From Chondrosia reniformis (lineage: Eukaryota > Porifera > Demospongiae > Chondrillida > Chondrillidae), in contig OX359197.1 of the NCBI GenBank assembly GCA_947172415.1, forward strand, positions 2,852,001-2,916,000: a DNA stretch of 64,000 nucleotides, read 5' to 3'. Under the pieces are notes generated by a model. That model had not been told where the DNA came from. It was given only the letters and a program-made list of their open reading frames with translations, and searched no databases. This document shows positions 1 through 11,446 of this stretch, in pieces. The position numbers were made by a program, and so were the translations under genes. Position 1 is the stretch's first letter, and every line of letters starts with the position of its first letter.

Positions 1-167
1 GTACTAGTTAAACCAGGAACTAGGTAGGTATTAGTTTTATGTACTACTTGTATGTACCAGTTATATGTACTAGCTATATGTATTACTTGTATGTAAATCT
101 TGTATGAACTAGTTGTATGTACTAGTTGTATGTTCTAGTTGTAGGTACAAGTTGTATGTACTATTAA

Positions 168-2440
168 CCCTTTTGCGTGCGTAAGCCACTTTAGTGGCTT
201 ACCCCTAAACATGCAAATTAATTTTTTCGACCGAATTTGTATGATTCCCAGGCAATGGTCTGACAATAATATAAGTAATCCTAATATGCAGTTATGACGT
301 CGTTGCATCCATACTAAAGAAGTTACAAAGGAAATAAAAACACAAGTATTCTAAGAAATACAATACAAATATGGGGATAATTAAAAGTAAACTGGCTTCC
401 ATAAGTTACCCAGTTTAGTTTTTTGTGTGGAATATCCAAAAACAGGGCACTCGACAGAGTGGAACTGGATGTTTTGGATTGCAATCGGAACAAGCAACGT
501 AACACCTCTTCTCGTGTTATATAGGGCACAAACAACTTAGTGAAGCTTTGATTTGGTCTGGGAAGTGACGATCATTGAAACGAGTCGAAGGAGGAACATC
601 TGCTGTGGGTCAGCGCCAGCTTTACTCAGCAGTTCCTCTACGAGCTCCAAAATAAAGTTTCCTAGTGAACATTTTGGAACATTTGGAGTTTCACAAGTCA
701 GAATGTAGGCATTTACATGGAGAGATCAACTTAGAAGAAAAACAGATATTGCCACCACTTCTTAGACTTCCTGGAGCAACCATAAGTTTTCCTTCTTGCA
801 TCTGCCAAGTCTACACCACCCATATAGGTGTTGTAGACCTTAATTGCAGTAGGGCAAGGGATGGCTTACCTGCTCCCATCTTTCTGTCTCCTGTTGATGG
901 TGGTAGTGTCTTTTAGATTGGTAATTGTGTTTACCATGGCAACACACGTGTTGTCCTTCCATACGAGGCAATTTACACATCCTGATTTAGCCTCTTTAGA
1001 ATCCCCTCGTTCCATTTTTTGTTCATTTCTTTGATATTTACAAGGGTAGAAAGCCAATTTCTACTGTTAGTCCTTACAGTGCCTGTGCAAAACAAAGTTT
1101 TGCTAAGCAGTGACTCTGCTAAGAAACACTGGAGAAAAAGTTATCAAAGAAGATGAAATATCCCTTGTTAGTGGAACTGTAAGATCTTCTACGATTCTTT
1201 TCCCAAGATTTTCTCTATTGTACCATCTGCGGCTTTTCCAGCATAAACCTGCATTTGACTTATGTAGCCATTGTAAGCATCTGCTCTGCACCAGACTTTA
1301 AACCCACACTTCACTGGCTTTTGGGGCATGTACTGTTTAAGAGAACTTCTTCCCTTAAATGGAACCATGGCCTAGTCAATAGATACCTCCCTATGCGGTT
1401 GATACTCTTCAAGGCAACTTTTATTTACTTCATAAAGCAATGGCCTAACCTTGTGTAGCTTGTCGTATCCTGGCTGATTTCTACTAACAGCTGTGGAATT
1501 ATCATTCACATGGAGAATACTCATCAAGACCTTAAAGCGTGTCAAGGCATCCCTTGTAGAATTGCTGGTGATCCAAGGATTGGATTCTGGACCAGTAATC
1601 TTGCCACTCAGGTAAACGATTTATCCCAGTAGCAAGTACAATGCCAAGGAAAAGCATCATTTCATCAAGAGAAGTATCTTCCCAATTATACTTAGCTGAA
1701 GGGGGATTTTGTGAAGCATACAGGTTAGTCTGGAAACACAAGTCCTGGAAGGTGTTTTTCCCAAATATACCAAGGAAAAAATCCAGTGCTGTACTATCGC
1801 TCTCTAGTGGATTTGTTACCCCAATCTTCTCCCTGAATTCAGCTATAGGTATAGCAGTTTGATTGCCTTCACTAATGGATGTTAGGCAGTCTGTCTCATC
1901 TGAAGAAGACATGTGATCTTCACTATCTTCATTATCTTGAGCATTATCAAGAGGATCAGGTAATATCTCAATTACTTCAAACAAACTATTGTCACCTTCA
2001 AACTCTCCTTCTACTTCAAAATTGTCATCTCATGAATCATTCCAATCTTCAAGAACCATGGAAAGAACTGCTCCATCATTAAAGGATTTTCCTTTATTCT
2101 AAAATTATAAATTACCAATTTATTTTAACTCTGAATAATTTGTTCAAACCTTATTCATTCTGTTTCTTAGTCGCTGAACAAGTAAAATAAGCCGAACAGC
2201 CGTAATACGAAGATGTATGTTCAGTCATTCGTAAGGAAAGGATACTCGAACGTTTTCGCGCCTTAATGTCTAGCTACGCAGCCGCTTTATTAAATAATCA
2301 AACTATAGTTTTTGCAGAGACTTATCGAAGCTAGAAAGAATTGTTTACAGTCGTTTTAGTTGAAATTAAAATCGAGCCACTAAAGTGGCTTGCGCACGGT
2401 AACGTGATTGATTATAACTTAACGCGCACGGAGGAAGGTT
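168..2440 (-). mobile_element. piggyBac-like DNA transposon, degenerate
   Basis: The left end reads TTAA (164-167) followed by CCCTTTTGCGTGCG, as expected for piggyBac (TTAA target, CCC terminus). The right end near 2440 is a decayed match (on the minus strand CCTTCCTCCGTGCGCG) and its TTAA is mutated. A subterminal near-palindrome, AAGCCACTTTAGTGGCTT or a close variant, sits just inside both ends (about 186-202 and 2368-2385). The interior encodes a minus-strand piggyBac transposase pseudogene. Satellite flanks both sides, so it jumped into the array and then decayed. Confidence 0.85.
415..2059 (-). pseudogene. piggyBac transposase pseudogene (DDE_Tnp_1_7 type)
   Basis: This is a cut-and-paste transposase relic. 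I place the start at the ATG at 2059-2057 (MVLEDWNDS), which opens an acidic N-terminus with a TGA at codon 10. An intact frame (about 1984-1532) holds the typical N-terminal transposase segment, including LDFFLGIFG, TNLYASQN, DEMMLFLGIVLATGI and YWSRI. Further downstream, in shifted frames, come FFDNFFSSVSLAESLL (the DNFFTS-like catalytic block, about 1160-1110), TGTVRTNSRNW, PTAIKVYNTYMGGVDLAD (about 870-815, the YN.MGGVD block), KWWQYLFFF, VNAYIL and finally a Cys-rich tail (RCYVACSDC ... CRVPCFWIFH) ending at TAA 417-415. The domain order and length (about 550 codons) match a full piggyBac transposase. Several frameshifts and stops make it non-functional. Confidence 0.85.
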
Positions 2441-2815
2441 TTTTGTCTATATAATAGTTATATGTACTAGTTGTACTTACTAGCTGAATGTACTAGTTGT
2501 GTGTACTACTTGTATGTACTAGTTGTATGTACTAGTTGTATGTACTAGTTGTATGTACTAATTGTGTGTACTAGTTGTATCTACTAGTTATATGTACTAG
2601 TATTAGTTATATTTACTAGTAGTAGGTACTATTTGTATGTAGTAGTTGTATGTACTAGTTGTATGTTTTATATATTTGTATATACTAGTTATATATAGTA
2701 GTTGTGTATACTAGTTGTATGCTAGTAGTGTGAACTAGTTGTGTGTACTAGTTGCAGGTTCTAGTTCTAGCTAAACTAGGTACCAGGTAGGTCCTAGTTC
2801 TATGTACTACTTTTT

Positions 2816-3553
2816 TAGGGGCTGCCACAGGCAGCCCCCTCTATTTTTTTCATAAGCGATTTATGTATGGCTTCATGTTACGGATATATATATATATATG
2901 AAGTTTTGCTTAATTAAATGAGCAAAATAACCAAGATATAATGAAGAATTCAAGGTTATGATTGCGCAATCTCGTGATGTATTATGATGTTTCTCTAGGG
3001 CGTCACCAACACCTCTCGTATTTCGCTCTGTAAACATTTAGTGAATCTTGTGACGTTGCGAAAACGTCACCGACTCGTTGCTAAAGAAGATCATCCTTTC
3101 GTGAAAGGCTATGACAAGTCGACGCTCTCCTACGAGAAGGAGCTACGGAATAAGCGAGTTGTAGCGAAGGTTAGATAAAGCGTATTTGTATACGTTCATG
3201 TTAAGTTTAAGCCAGAATTGTTGCTATATATTGATGTAAAATAAGTAAAAATTCGTTAACGTTTAGACGACCGTAGTAAAACTTTGGTACTTTAAGCTCC
3301 GTCATCTCTTCTTTTGTTTTCTGTTAATATTTTTACCTATCCATGTGTGTACGTACGTATGCAGGAGTGTAATTGGATACGTAGGGGTGGATTTGGATAA
3401 ATATGCGTGCGTGCAAGCTCATACGGTACATATAGTCACATTCATCCAAGTTTGTATTCAGTATAGTGAATATTCGATAGATTCAACTGTATATTTATGA
3501 ACATATTCATCCATGTTTGTACATATTATCCATTATGGGTGTATGTATCGATG

Positions 3554-3555
<2 letters not shown>
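2816..3555. mobile_element. Hairpin-ended repeat, relative of the GC-hairpin family; right end unresolved
   Basis: The satellite stops at a perfect hairpin, GGGGCTGCC-ACA-GGCAGCCCC (2818-2838). It is followed by a stretch resembling the starts of the elements at 12625 and 23386 (inverted): ATGTATGGCTTC, then an AT dinucleotide tract. This suggests the same hairpin-ended family. I could not find the matching GGGG hairpin on the right, so the end coordinate is provisional. The interior at 2999-3178 has a short open frame, listed separately. From about 3180 to 3555 I see only AT-rich, non-satellite sequence. Confidence 0.5.
2999..3178 (+). CDS. Possible terminal exon of unknown protein (59 codons)
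   Basis: Immediately after a pyrimidine-rich TTTCTCTAG that could be a splice acceptor, an open frame of 59 codons runs to TAA (3176-3178). It starts GVTNTSRISLCKHL and contains RKRHRLVAKEDHPFVKG and YEKELRNKRVV. The stretch is richer in CpG and GC than its surroundings, as coding exons often are. There is no ATG at its head, so it would have to be a downstream exon. I recognise no family. Its place inside a hairpin-ended repeat suggests a transposon-encoded or captured exon. It could equally be a chance open frame. Confidence 0.3.
   Translation, partial: GVTNTSRISLCKHLVNLVTLRKRHRLVAKEDHPFVKGYDKSTLSYEKELRNKRVVAKVR

Positions 3556-3584
<29 letters not shown>
3556..3584. repeat. (TA)n microsatellite
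   Basis: An uninterrupted run of alternating T and A lies within the non-satellite insert. A shorter AT run is at about 2885-2902. Confidence 0.95.
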
Positions 3585-3662
3585 ATGGAATAAGGAGTGT
3601 TATATATTATGCTTGTTTAAATACAATCAAGTACTACACAGTGCAAGTTACAAATTTATACA

Positions 3663-3756
3663 CGGATGCAAGTGACTCCCAAGATAATCACACTGAGCTA
3701 GGTATATAATATAATACGGATGCAAATGACTCCCAAAATAATCACAATCAGGTATA
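3663..3756 (+). repeat. Imperfect direct repeat of about 35 bp
   Basis: The segment CGGATGCAAGTGACTCCC (from about 3663) with the following AAGATAATCACA recurs at about 3717 as CGGATGCAAATGACTCCC with AAAATAATCACA. Two tandem copies are separated by a short AT-rich spacer. The stretch from 3585 to 3919 otherwise shows nothing recognisable. Confidence 0.8.
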
Positions 3757-3919
3757 TTAAACGCTACAAGACTTTAGCCACACTGAAATTCTCAACTGCT
3801 GCATACAGAGTAGTAGTCTCTACAGATCATATAAGGTTAAATACATGGCCTTCCAATTACCTTTTCACACCTAAGTATAGACTGAAGATGATGCATCTGC
3901 ATGCCATTATCAGCAAAAA

Positions 3920-4247
3920 TTCCAGTCTCATGCAGGGGATCTCAGCCAATAATCACCGCAGATTTGACTTGCCTTGAGTGTCAGCTAGGAGTACCATTGG
4001 TTGCTTTAATGCATTCACATAAACAACAGGGTTAGAGACGATTTGGTAACTTGCACCCTGGGACATAAAGGCTGGGGCCTTTAATTTATTTCATGAACAA
4101 TGTCCCTTGTGTGCAAGTTACCAAATCGTCTCTAACCCTGTTGTTTATGTGAATGCATGCAAGCAACCAATGGTACTCCTAGCTGACACTCAAGGCAAGT
4201 CAAATCTGCGGTGATTATTGGCTGAGATCCCCTGCATGAGACTGGAA
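3920..4247. mobile_element. Foldback element with arms of about 147 bp
   Basis: The arm 3920-4066 (from TTCCAGTCTCATGCAGGGGA to about CTGGGACAT) is the reverse complement of 4100-4247 (from ATGTCCCTTG to CCTGCATGAGACTGGAA), with few mismatches. The loop is about 33 bp. Satellite resumes directly at 4248 (CTAGTT). There is no coding capacity. This is a MITE/foldback structure that would form a long hairpin if transcribed. Confidence 0.85.
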
Positions 4248-5246
4248 CTAGTTATATTTAGTAGTTATAGGTACTAGATGAATGTAGTAGTTGTATGTAG
4301 TAATTGTAAATAGTAATTGTATGTACTAGTTGTATGTAGTAATTGAATGTACTAGTTATGTACCAGTTGTATGTACTAGATATGTACCAATTGTATGTTC
4401 TAGTTATATTGACTAGCTTTATATACCCGGTCTATGTACTAATTGTATGTACTAGTTATATTGACTAGCTTTATATACCCGGTCTATGTACTAGTTGTAT
4501 GTACTAGTTTTTAGTTGTATGTACAAGTTTTATGTAGTCGTCCTATATACTGGTTGTATGTACTAGTGTCTAGTAGTATTGACTAGTTGAATGTACTGGT
4601 TGCGTGTACTACTTGTCTGTACTAGTTTTATGTACTAGTTGTATGTACTAGCTGTATTTACTAGTTGTATATAATAGTTGTAGGTACTAGTTGTATGTAC
4701 TACTTGTAGATTCTAGTACTAGTTATACAAGGTACTAGGTAGGTACTAGTTGTATGTACTAGATATGTACCAATTGTATGTTCTAGTTGTATGTACTAGC
4801 TATGTACTAGGTGTATGTACTAGTTATATTGACTAGCGTTATATACTCGGTTTATGTACTAGTTGTAAGTACTACTAGTTTTATGTTGTCATCCTATATA
4901 CTGGTTGTATATATGTACTAGTTTCTAGTTGTATTGACTAGTTGTTGTGTGTACCACTTGTGTGTTCTAGTTTTATGTAGTAGTTGTATATACTAGCTGT
5001 ATTTACTAGTTGTATGTACTAGTTGTAGGTACTAGTTGAATGTACTACTTGTAGGTTCAAGTACTAGTTATACAAGGTACTAGGTAGGTACAAGTTGTAT
5101 GTACTATACTAGTTGTTTGCACTAGTTTATGAACTACCTGTATGCAATAGTTTGGATTTACTAGTTACTCGTTGTATGTACTAGTTGTCTTTACTAATTA
5201 TATGAAAGAGTTGTATGTACTAGTTGTATGTACAATTTGTATTTAC

Positions 5247-5478
5247 TATCTTTGTAAAGGTTCATCTTTCGACTTTTAGAGAGTCTAGAGACGCAGTTTT
5301 TCAATTCTTTTGTCTGCCAAACGTTTTGATCCTGGGGGTCTTCTTCAGTGACTGGGTCGAAATGTTTGGCAGACAGAAGAATTGGAAAAAACTGCGTCTC
5401 TAGACGCTCTGAAAGTCGAAAGATGAACCTTTACAAAGATAAGTTCGACGAAGTTAGAAGAAATCCTTATTCCATTAT
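5247..5478. mobile_element. Palindromic Penelope-like terminus (family A), no coding part
   Basis: Two copies of the Penelope family-A terminal repeat are joined head to head. The left arm (5247-5352) is in minus orientation and the right arm (5353-5478) in plus orientation, so the pair forms a hairpin of about 100 bp per arm. The sequence matches the termini at 10718, 31174, 42001 and 62108 (TTATCTTTGTAAAGGTTCAT, GACGCAGTTTTT and the TTCTTCAGTGAC block). The right end GAAATCCTTATTCCATTA is the family end. A decayed hammerhead-like core lies at 5316-5352 (minus), where CTGAAGA is present but GAAAC has become CAAAAC. Confidence 0.8.
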
Positions 5479-6109
5479 TGTATATACTAGTTGCCAGTAC
5501 AAATTGTATATAGTAATTGTATGTACTAGTTGTATGTAGTAGTTGCCCATAAAATTTGTTTATAATAATTGTATGTACTAGTTGTATGAACTAGTTGTAT
5601 GTACTACCACTGGTTATATTTACATTTTTCTAGGTACTAGTTTAAAGTAATACTTGTAAGTAGTAGTTGTATGTTCTAATTGTATGTACTTGTTGTTTGT
5701 ACTAATTGTATGTATTAGTTATGTACCTGTTGTATGTACTAGTTGTATTTTCCAGTTGTATGGACTAGTTATATGCACTAGTTGTAAGCACTAGTTGTAT
5801 GTACTTGTTGTCTGTACAAGTTGTATGTACTATTTATATGTACTAGTTGTAAGTAATAGTTGAGTGTAATTGTTGTACGTACTAGTTGTATGTACTAGTT
5901 GTATGTACTAGTTGTATGTACTAGTTATATGTCCTAGTTGTATGTCCTAGTTGTATGTACTTGTTGTAAGTACTAGTTGTATGTACTATTTCTATGTGCT
6001 AGTTGTATGTATTATTTATATGTACTAGTTGTAAGTACTAAGTCTATGTACACAGTTTTAGGTCCTAGTACTAGTAATACTAGGTAAAAGGTAAGTTCTA
6101 GTTGTGTGT

Positions 6110-6837
6110 ACTAATTGTGCGAACTAGTTGAATTAACAAATTGTTTGTACTAGTTGTATGTACTAGTACTAGTTATATTTAGCAGTTGTAGGTACTAGAT
6201 GAATGTAGTAGTTGTATGTAGTAATTGTAAATAGTAATTGTATGTACTAGTTGTATGTAGTAATTGTATGTACTAGTTGTGTGTAATTGTTGTGTGTATT
6301 TGTTGTATGTGCTAGTTGTATGTCCTAGTTGTATGCACTCGTTGTTTGAACTAGTTGCATGTAGTAGTTGTATGTACAATTTTTATGGACTAGTTGTATA
6401 TACTAGTTGTATATACATTTGGTAGATTGCAGAATTAATTATACTAGGAACTAGGTAGGTACTAGTTGTATATACTAATTGTGCGAACTAGTTGAATTAA
6501 CAAATTGTTTGTACTAGTTGTATGTACTAGTACTAGTTATATTTAGTAGTTGTAGGTACTAGATGAATGTAGTAGTTGTATGTAGTAATTGTAAATAGTA
6601 ATTGTATGTACTAGTTGTATGTAGTAATTGTATGTTTTAGTTGTGTGTAATTGTTGTGTGTATTTGTTGTATGTGCTAGTTGTATGTCCTAGTTGTATGC
6701 ACTCGTTGTTTGAACTAGTTGTATGTAGTACTTGTATGTACAATTTTTATGGACTAGTTGTATATACTAGTTGTATATACAAGTGGTAGATTGCAGAATT
6801 AATTATACTAGGAACTAGGTAGGTACTAGTTGTATGT
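6110..6837 (+). repeat. Higher-order satellite duplication, 364-bp unit x2
   Basis: The block 6110-6473 is repeated almost exactly at 6474-6837. Both begin ACTAATTGTGCGAACTAG, share CAAATTGTTTG and ATGCACTCGTTG variants, and end in the AACTAGGTAGGTACTAGTTG punctuation. The unit is 364 bp, which equals 28 x 13, so it was duplicated in phase with the 13-bp monomer. The high identity compared with neighbouring monomers points to a recent event. Confidence 0.9.
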
Positions 6838-7431
6838 ACTAGTTGTATGTACTAGTAACTAGTTGTATGTACTAGTTGTATGTACTAGTTGTATGTACAA
6901 ATAGTGTATAAATGTTGTATGGACTAGTTATATTTACTAGTTTTTGTTTCTAGTTGTCTGTACTAGATGTATGTACTAGTTGCATTTACTAGTAACTAGT
7001 TGTACGTACTTGTTGTGTGTAATTGTTGTATGAAATAGTTATATTTACTAGTTTTCAGTACTAGTTGTCTGTACCAGTTGTATGTACTAGTTGTATGTAC
7101 TGCTTGTGTGTATTACTTGTATATACTACTTGTATGTACTAATTGTTTGTACTAGTCGTATGTATTTGTTCTATGTACTAGATCTACGTACTAGTTGTAT
7201 GTACTAATTGTGCGAATAGTTGAATTAACTAGTTGTTTATACTAGTTTTATGTACTAGTTGTATGTACTAGTTGTATATACTATAAATATGTATTAGGTA
7301 TACATCTGTGTCCTTTTTTATGTAGTAGTTGCGAGTACTAGGTATATATACTAGTTGTATGTACTAGTTATATGTACTAGTTGAATGTACTAAATACTAA
7401 TTGTATATACTAGTACTATAACAGAGAGTAC

Positions 7432-8168
7432 GGTAGTACTCTCTATGTAGGGATGGTACGGGTTGTTTCGTTTTCCCCATACATTGGTATAGGAGCGAAA
7501 TTCCGAATTAGGCTGAAAATTGCCAAAACGAGACTATGTAGAGTTGAATATAGAACAAACATGCTATAAATTAGCCTTGAAGGCAAGCGACCGTGTATCG
7601 TTGGCAAATGAACGAACTTTGAAATCTCCCATTTTCGTTTTCTTCTTCTTCATCTTCTTCTTCATCTTCTTAGCCCGCTGTAACTAAAAAACGAAATAAG
7701 CCTTCGGACTACTTCTTAATCGAAATTACTCTAAATTTTCCGAGCTGTATTCTTTTGTAGAAGCGAGAGCGATAACGCTATTATTGAGTATGACAGTTTT
7801 CATGGCTCAAGATTCAAGACCTCAATAAATTCGCCATTTTAATGACGTCATAATCAGTCGAAGATTGCAAAACCAAAGTGGTTTAAAATACAACGAATTC
7901 CTAGCTTATGCTCCATAAAAAGTACAGAAACTAGAGAACAATAAATATTTTCTACAAAAATAGTGAAGATGTAGGGATGGCACAAAAAGCATAGAAACAA
8001 GAAAGGGATGTTACACAGTGAAGCATTAGCTATGCATGAATCCTACAAGCAAGCGTGTTGTATGATTCGTGCATATATAGCTAATGCTTCACTGTGTAAC
8101 ATCCCTTTCTTGTTTCTATGCTTTTTGTGCCATCCCTACATCTTCACTATTTTTGTAGAAAATTTTTA
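7432..8168 (+). mobile_element. Foldback-ended element, family D, copy 1
   Basis: The left end is a small hairpin (AGAGAGTAC-GGTA-GTACTCTCT, about 7432-7454) followed by ATGTAGGGATGGTACGGGTT. The right end is a long foldback (about 7950-8166) in which both arms carry GATGTAGGGATGGCACAAA and GGGATGTTACACAGTGAAGC. TGTAGGGATGG is thus present in inverted positions at the two ends, as in a TIR element. A (TTC)n tract lies at 7645-7675. Homologues are at 26652-27389 (inverted), 35903-36021 and 55913-55972. Short open frames inside are by-products of the foldback; I see no transposase. Confidence 0.75.
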
Positions 8169-10717
8169 TAGTTATACTAGGTATTATGTAGGTGCCAGTT
8201 GCAGGTACTTGTAGTTTGTACTAGTTGTATGAACTTATTGTAGATACTAGCTGTTTATACTCGATACTAGTTGTATGTTCTAGTTGCGTGTATATACTAC
8301 TTGTATGTACTAGTTATATGTACTAGTTGTATGTAGTTCTTGTATGTACTAGTTGTATAGACTAATTGTATGTACTATTAAGAAGATTTTGTTATATGTG
8401 TAAGTACTAAGTATAAGTACTAGTTCAATATACTAGTTATATGTTCTAGTTGTATATACTAACTGTATGTACTAGTTGTGTGTACTAGTTGTATGAAGAC
8501 CTTGAAAGAACTAGTTTTATGTACTAGTTATATGCACTGATTGTGTATGTACTAGTTGTAGGTACTACTTGTATGTACTACGTGTTTGTAAAAGCTGTGC
8601 TTACTGGTTATATGGACTAGTTGTGTGGATATACTAGTTGTATGGAAAACGTGTATTAATTAGTTATATGTACTAGTTGTATGTTCTAGTTGTATGTACA
8701 AGTTGTATGTACTATTTATATGTACTAGTTATTTGTGTATGTAATAGGTATTTGTACCAGTTGAATGAAATAGTTGTATATACTAGTTGTATTAACTAGA
8801 TGTGCGTACTAGTTGTTTGTACTAGTTATATGTAGTACTTGTATGTACTAGTTGCATGTACTAGTACTAGTTACATTTACCAGCTGTTGGTACTACGTGT
8901 ATGTACTAGTAACGACTTATGTGGGATAGTTGTATTTACTAGTTGTATAAACTAGTTGTGGGTACTAGTTGTATGTACTACATGTGTGTACTACTTGTAT
9001 GTATTAGTTGTGTGTATTAGTTGTATGTTCTAGTTGTTTGTAATAGTTTGTGCACTAGGTATATGTATATGTCCTAGGTATATGTATGTACCAGTTGTAT
9101 GTACTAATTCAATGTACTAGTTATATGTCCTAGTTGTATGCCCTAGTTGTGTGTACTAGGTATATGTACTGGTTGTATGTACAAGTTGTGTGTAATTGTT
9201 GTAGGTACTAGTTGTATGTACTAGTTGTATATCCTATTTGCATGTACTAGTTGTTTGAACTAGTTGTATATGTATTAGTTCTATGTTCGTTTGTTGTATG
9301 TACTATTATATGTACTTTTTGTATGTACTAGTTGCATGCACTAGTTATATGTATTCGATACTAGTTGTATGTGCTAGTTGTGTGAACTAGTTATATGCAC
9401 TAGTTGTATGTACTAGTTGCATGCACTAGTTATATGTATTCGATACTAATTGTATATACCAGTTGTATGTAGTAGTTGTATATAATAATTATATGTACCA
9501 TTTATATTTGCTATTTGTATGTTCTAGCTGTAGGTTCTTGTACTAGTTATACTAGGGCCTAGATAGGTACTAGTTGTATATTTAGTTATATGTACTAGTT
9601 ATATGTTTTTGTTGTATGTACTCGTTGTGTGTACTAATTTTATGTACAATTTGTATGTACTTATTAAATGTACTAGTTGTATATACTAGTTGTATGTATT
9701 ATATATATGTTATAGTTATAGGCTTATGGAGGAGGTATATGGACTAGTTGTATGTACTAGTTATATGTTCTAGTACTTGTTATACTAGGTAATAAATAGG
9801 TACTACTTGTATGTACTAGTTGCCAGTACTAGTTGTATATTATGATTATATGTACTATTTGTATGTACCAATTTTATGTACTAATTGTATGTACTAGTTG
9901 TAGGTTATAGTACTAGTTACACTAGGTACTAGGTAGGTACTAGTTGTATGTACTAGATACCAGTTGTATGTACTAGTTGTATGGATGAGTTATATGTACC
10001 AGTTGTACGTACTCGACACTAATTGTATGTACTAATTGCATGTACTAGTTTTATGTTCTTGATACTAGGTGTTTGTACTAGTTGTATGTACGCGATACTA
10101 ATTGTATGTACTAGTTGCATGTACTAGTTGTATGTATTAGTTGTAGGTTCTAGTACTAGTTATACTAGGTTCTAGGTAGGTACTAGTTGTATAAACTAGA
10201 TACGAGTTGTATGTACTAGTTGTGCGTACTAGTTGTATGTACCACTTGTAGGTTCTTGTTGTTTGTACTAGTTTTATGTATATACTAGTTGTATGTTTGA
10301 GTTGTATGTAATAGTTGTATGTACTATTAACATATAGTAGATATATGTGGATGCAGTAGGTATATGTAAAAGTTGAATGAACTACTTATATGTACTAGTT
10401 GTATTTACTTGCTGTATATACTAGTTGTGTGTAATAGTTGTATGTACTACTTGTATGTACTAGTTGAATGTCCTAGTTGTATGCATTCGTTGTTGGTACA
10501 AGTTGTATGTACTACTTGTATATATTAGTTGTATGTACTAGCTAATACTTGTATATATGAAGTAGTTGTGTGTACTAGTTATATGTACTAGATGTATGTA
10601 CTAGTTGTGTGTAATTGTTGTATATACTAGTTGATGTTTTAGTTGGATATTCTAGTTGTATGTACTAGTTGTATGAACTAGTTGTATGTACTAGTTGTAT
10701 GTACTATTATCTGTACT

Positions 10718-11446
10718 TGGAATAAGGATTTCTTCTAACTGCGTCGAACTTATCTTTGTAAAGGTTCATCTTTCGACTTTTAGAGTGTCTAGAGATGCAG
10801 TTTTCCAATTCTTCTGTCTGCCAAACATTTTGACCCTTGGGGTCTTCTTCAGTGACTGGTGGTGGTCTTCAAGGTGTCTTCATTTATAGGCATCTTTTCC
10901 CGCCATTTTCGATTACCTCATCAGTGATGTCATCAGTTACATCATTTCCGGAGGAAGGAGAGGTGAAGGGAGTATTCTTAAAAATGGGTTTCCAACCACT
11001 TCTTAGTACAAATCCTTGATCTAAGTTCATTCTTACCTGACATTGTTGGATCTTCAGGGCTTCCTTAATTCTTCTTCTGTACCAGTTCTCTTCCCTCTCC
11101 ACCACTCTGGCTTGGCTCCACTCAATTGGATGGCCGGTTTTTAGGGAGTGAACAGCTAAGCCATTGTTCACATCCCCCATCCTGACGGCGCGTTTGTGCT
11201 CCGCCATCCTGACTTTTAGCATTCTTCCAGTTTCTCCAGTGTATACTGCAGGGCAACTAGAACAGGGGATCTGGTAAACAACACCTTTAATATCCATGGT
11301 AGGCTGGGGTTGTTTAGGCCTAGAGAGGATACTCCTCAGTGATCTCTGCGTTGTGAAGATGGTTTCAATGTTCATCTTCCGGCATGTTCTGGAGATCATT
11401 TCACTGAGGCCTTTCACATATGGAATAAAATGTTTACGTTCACCAT
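10718..11446 (-). mobile_element. Penelope-like element, family A, 5'-truncated copy
   Basis: Its 3' terminal repeat begins at 10718 (GGAATAAGGATTTCTTCTAA). The hammerhead-like block at 10820-10856 (minus) is decayed because GAAAC has become CAAAATG. The minus-strand body encodes the C-terminal GIY-YIG part of the polyprotein, and all of the reverse transcriptase is missing. The copy stops at about 11446, where a perfect hairpin and a truncated CACWGG element follow. No inverted 5' terminus is present, unlike the copies at 5247, 31174 and 42001. Confidence 0.85.
10884..11417 (-). pseudogene. Penelope GIY-YIG endonuclease domain (partial)
   Basis: This open stretch of 177 codons is the C-terminal end of a Penelope-like protein. 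It shows the linker KGLSEMISRTCRKMN, then KGVVYQIPCSSCPAVYTGETG, which is the GIY-YIG core with the CxxC typical of Penelope, followed by KVRMAEHKRAV and the TGHPIEW block. GIY-YIG nucleases nick target DNA to prime reverse transcription. The open frame has no true start: the domain continues from a truncated reverse transcriptase. It is closely similar to the copies at 42145-43269 and 63465-63918. Confidence 0.85.

Noticed and set aside
6179-6743. Thr/Tyr/Gln-rich open frames (YIQLVHTITIYNYYIQ type) and Val/Cys/Leu-rich frames (YVLVVCTSC type) across the arrays
   Set aside because: The 13-bp monomer has no stop in some frames and cycles through all three, so these peptides are translations of satellite, not genes.
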